The notes below the pieces were generated by a model. That model ran no database searches. It was not told the DNA's origin and was given only the letters and a program-made list of their open reading frames with translations. A program made the translations under genes and the position numbers. From contig JAGXLK010000111.1 in the NCBI GenBank assembly GCA_018334735.1, forward strand, positions 1-7,073: 7,073 nucleotides of DNA, read 5' to 3'. This document shows, in pieces, positions 6,605 through 7,073 of this stretch. The first letter of the stretch is position 1. Each line of letters begins with the position of its first letter. Source of the stretch: Planctomycetota bacterium. Lineage in GTDB: Bacteria; Planctomycetota; Brocadiia; SM23-32.

Positions 6605-7073
6605 ATGCAAAAACTCGTGCCATTAGGCATAATAACGGCCATAATTCTTGGTTTTGCAGTGTTGACAATCGGGACAACCGGGTGCCGATTCAATTCAGAT
6701 TCGAAGATGCCCGATATGCCTGCGGGGGGAAATCCTCCTGATATGGCTCTTCCGGAGTTGAAAGAACGGCTTTTTTCCGATCATGCTTCTTTTCAGACGC
6801 TCACTGCGGACTGCAAAGCAACAATCGTCTGCCCGTTACTACGAAGCCGCTTTCAACCTGACCGCCCAATCGATATTACATTGCCGCGAGGCCGAATTGC
6901 TATCGCGAAAACGGACGCAAAGAGGCCGGCAAAGGTGTACCTCCGGCTGAGTCGAGCCGGCACTAAGTTCGTAGAACTGATCGGCAATGGTTCGGAATAC
7001 CAGGTGAAATTGCCCGGATTTAAGGATTCCTACGGGGGCAGTTACGGCGATCCCATCGGTGAAACGACGAATC
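6605..7073 (+). CDS. Predicted lipoprotein, N-terminal part (possible LolA/DUF4292-like fold; runs off the window)
   Basis: An open frame of 156 codons begins at ATG 6605, seven bases after GGGAG (6593-6597), and reaches the window edge. The N-terminus MQKLVPLGIITAIILGF and onward to TTGC is a lipoprotein-type signal peptide, with the likely lipidated cysteine at 27. The lipobox is not ideal, having threonine at -3 and -2. A proline- and methionine-rich linker follows (about 30-50). Then come an amphipathic stretch, ELKERLFSDHASFQTLTADC, and a series of beta-strand-like segments: GRIAIAKTD, KVYLRLSRAGTKFVELIG, EYQVKLP. This pattern resembles the LolA/LolB or DUF4292-type lipoprotein-carrier fold, where strands follow a helix ending in L-x-A, but I do not recognise it with certainty. 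It would be exported and attached to a membrane. Its place directly after ndk suggests cotranscription with the proS block rather than a shared function. Confidence 0.7.
   Translation, partial: MQKLVPLGIITAIILGFAVLTIGTTGCRFNSDSKMPDMPAGGNPPDMALPELKERLFSDHASFQTLTADCKATIVCPLLRSRFQPDRPIDITLPRGRIAIAKTDAKRPAKVYLRLSRAGTKFVELIGNGSEYQVKLPGFKDSYGGSYGDPIGETTN

Noticed and set aside
1..7073. Mobile elements, CRISPR arrays, tRNA or rRNA genes, defence systems
   Set aside because: No transposase, terminal repeats, regularly spaced repeats, tRNA cloverleaf or defence-related domain was seen; the content is housekeeping and envelope genes.

Overview
The window looks like ordinary chromosomal DNA from a Gram-negative bacterium. 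It holds complete genes for PriA, prolyl-tRNA synthetase and nucleoside diphosphate kinase, plus two probable lipoproteins, which suggests a double-membrane cell. A DUF4416 gene lies next to proS and ndk. From memory, DUF4416 is common in Planctomycetota, deltaproteobacteria-like groups and related uncultured lineages, so one of these is my best guess. No 16S or other decisive marker is present, and the lineage call is weak.

The layout is two gene blocks transcribed away from each other from a control region at about 3537-3758. The leftward (minus) block holds a CsgG-like, glycine-zipper lipoprotein (2889-3536), then priA (516-2798), then, after a 116-base gap with its own candidate promoter, the first 132 codons of an AMP-forming acyl-CoA ligase-like gene starting at a TTG (1-397). 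The rightward (plus) block holds proS (3759-5480), a DUF4416 gene (5508-6092), ndk (6109-6585) and the first 156 codons of a second lipoprotein (6605-7073). Gaps of 27, 16 and 19 bases and no visible terminator suggest one operon.

The control region carries two good sigma-70-type promoters back to back: TTGACA-17-TAAAAG leftward and TTGAAA-17-TATAAT rightward, with 20 bp between their -35 boxes. A clear hairpin plus U-rich run lies between the leftward lipoprotein gene and priA. It sits inside the codons of the longest priA reading frame, which argues for a later priA start and for priA expression by readthrough or regulated termination.

Functionally the window mixes replication restart (PriA), translation (ProS), nucleotide supply (Ndk), lipid or acid activation (ligase) and envelope proteins. 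I found no mobile element, CRISPR array, tRNA, rRNA or defence system. The most open questions are the DUF4416 protein between proS and ndk, the CsgG-like/glycine-zipper lipoprotein, and the terminator in front of priA.
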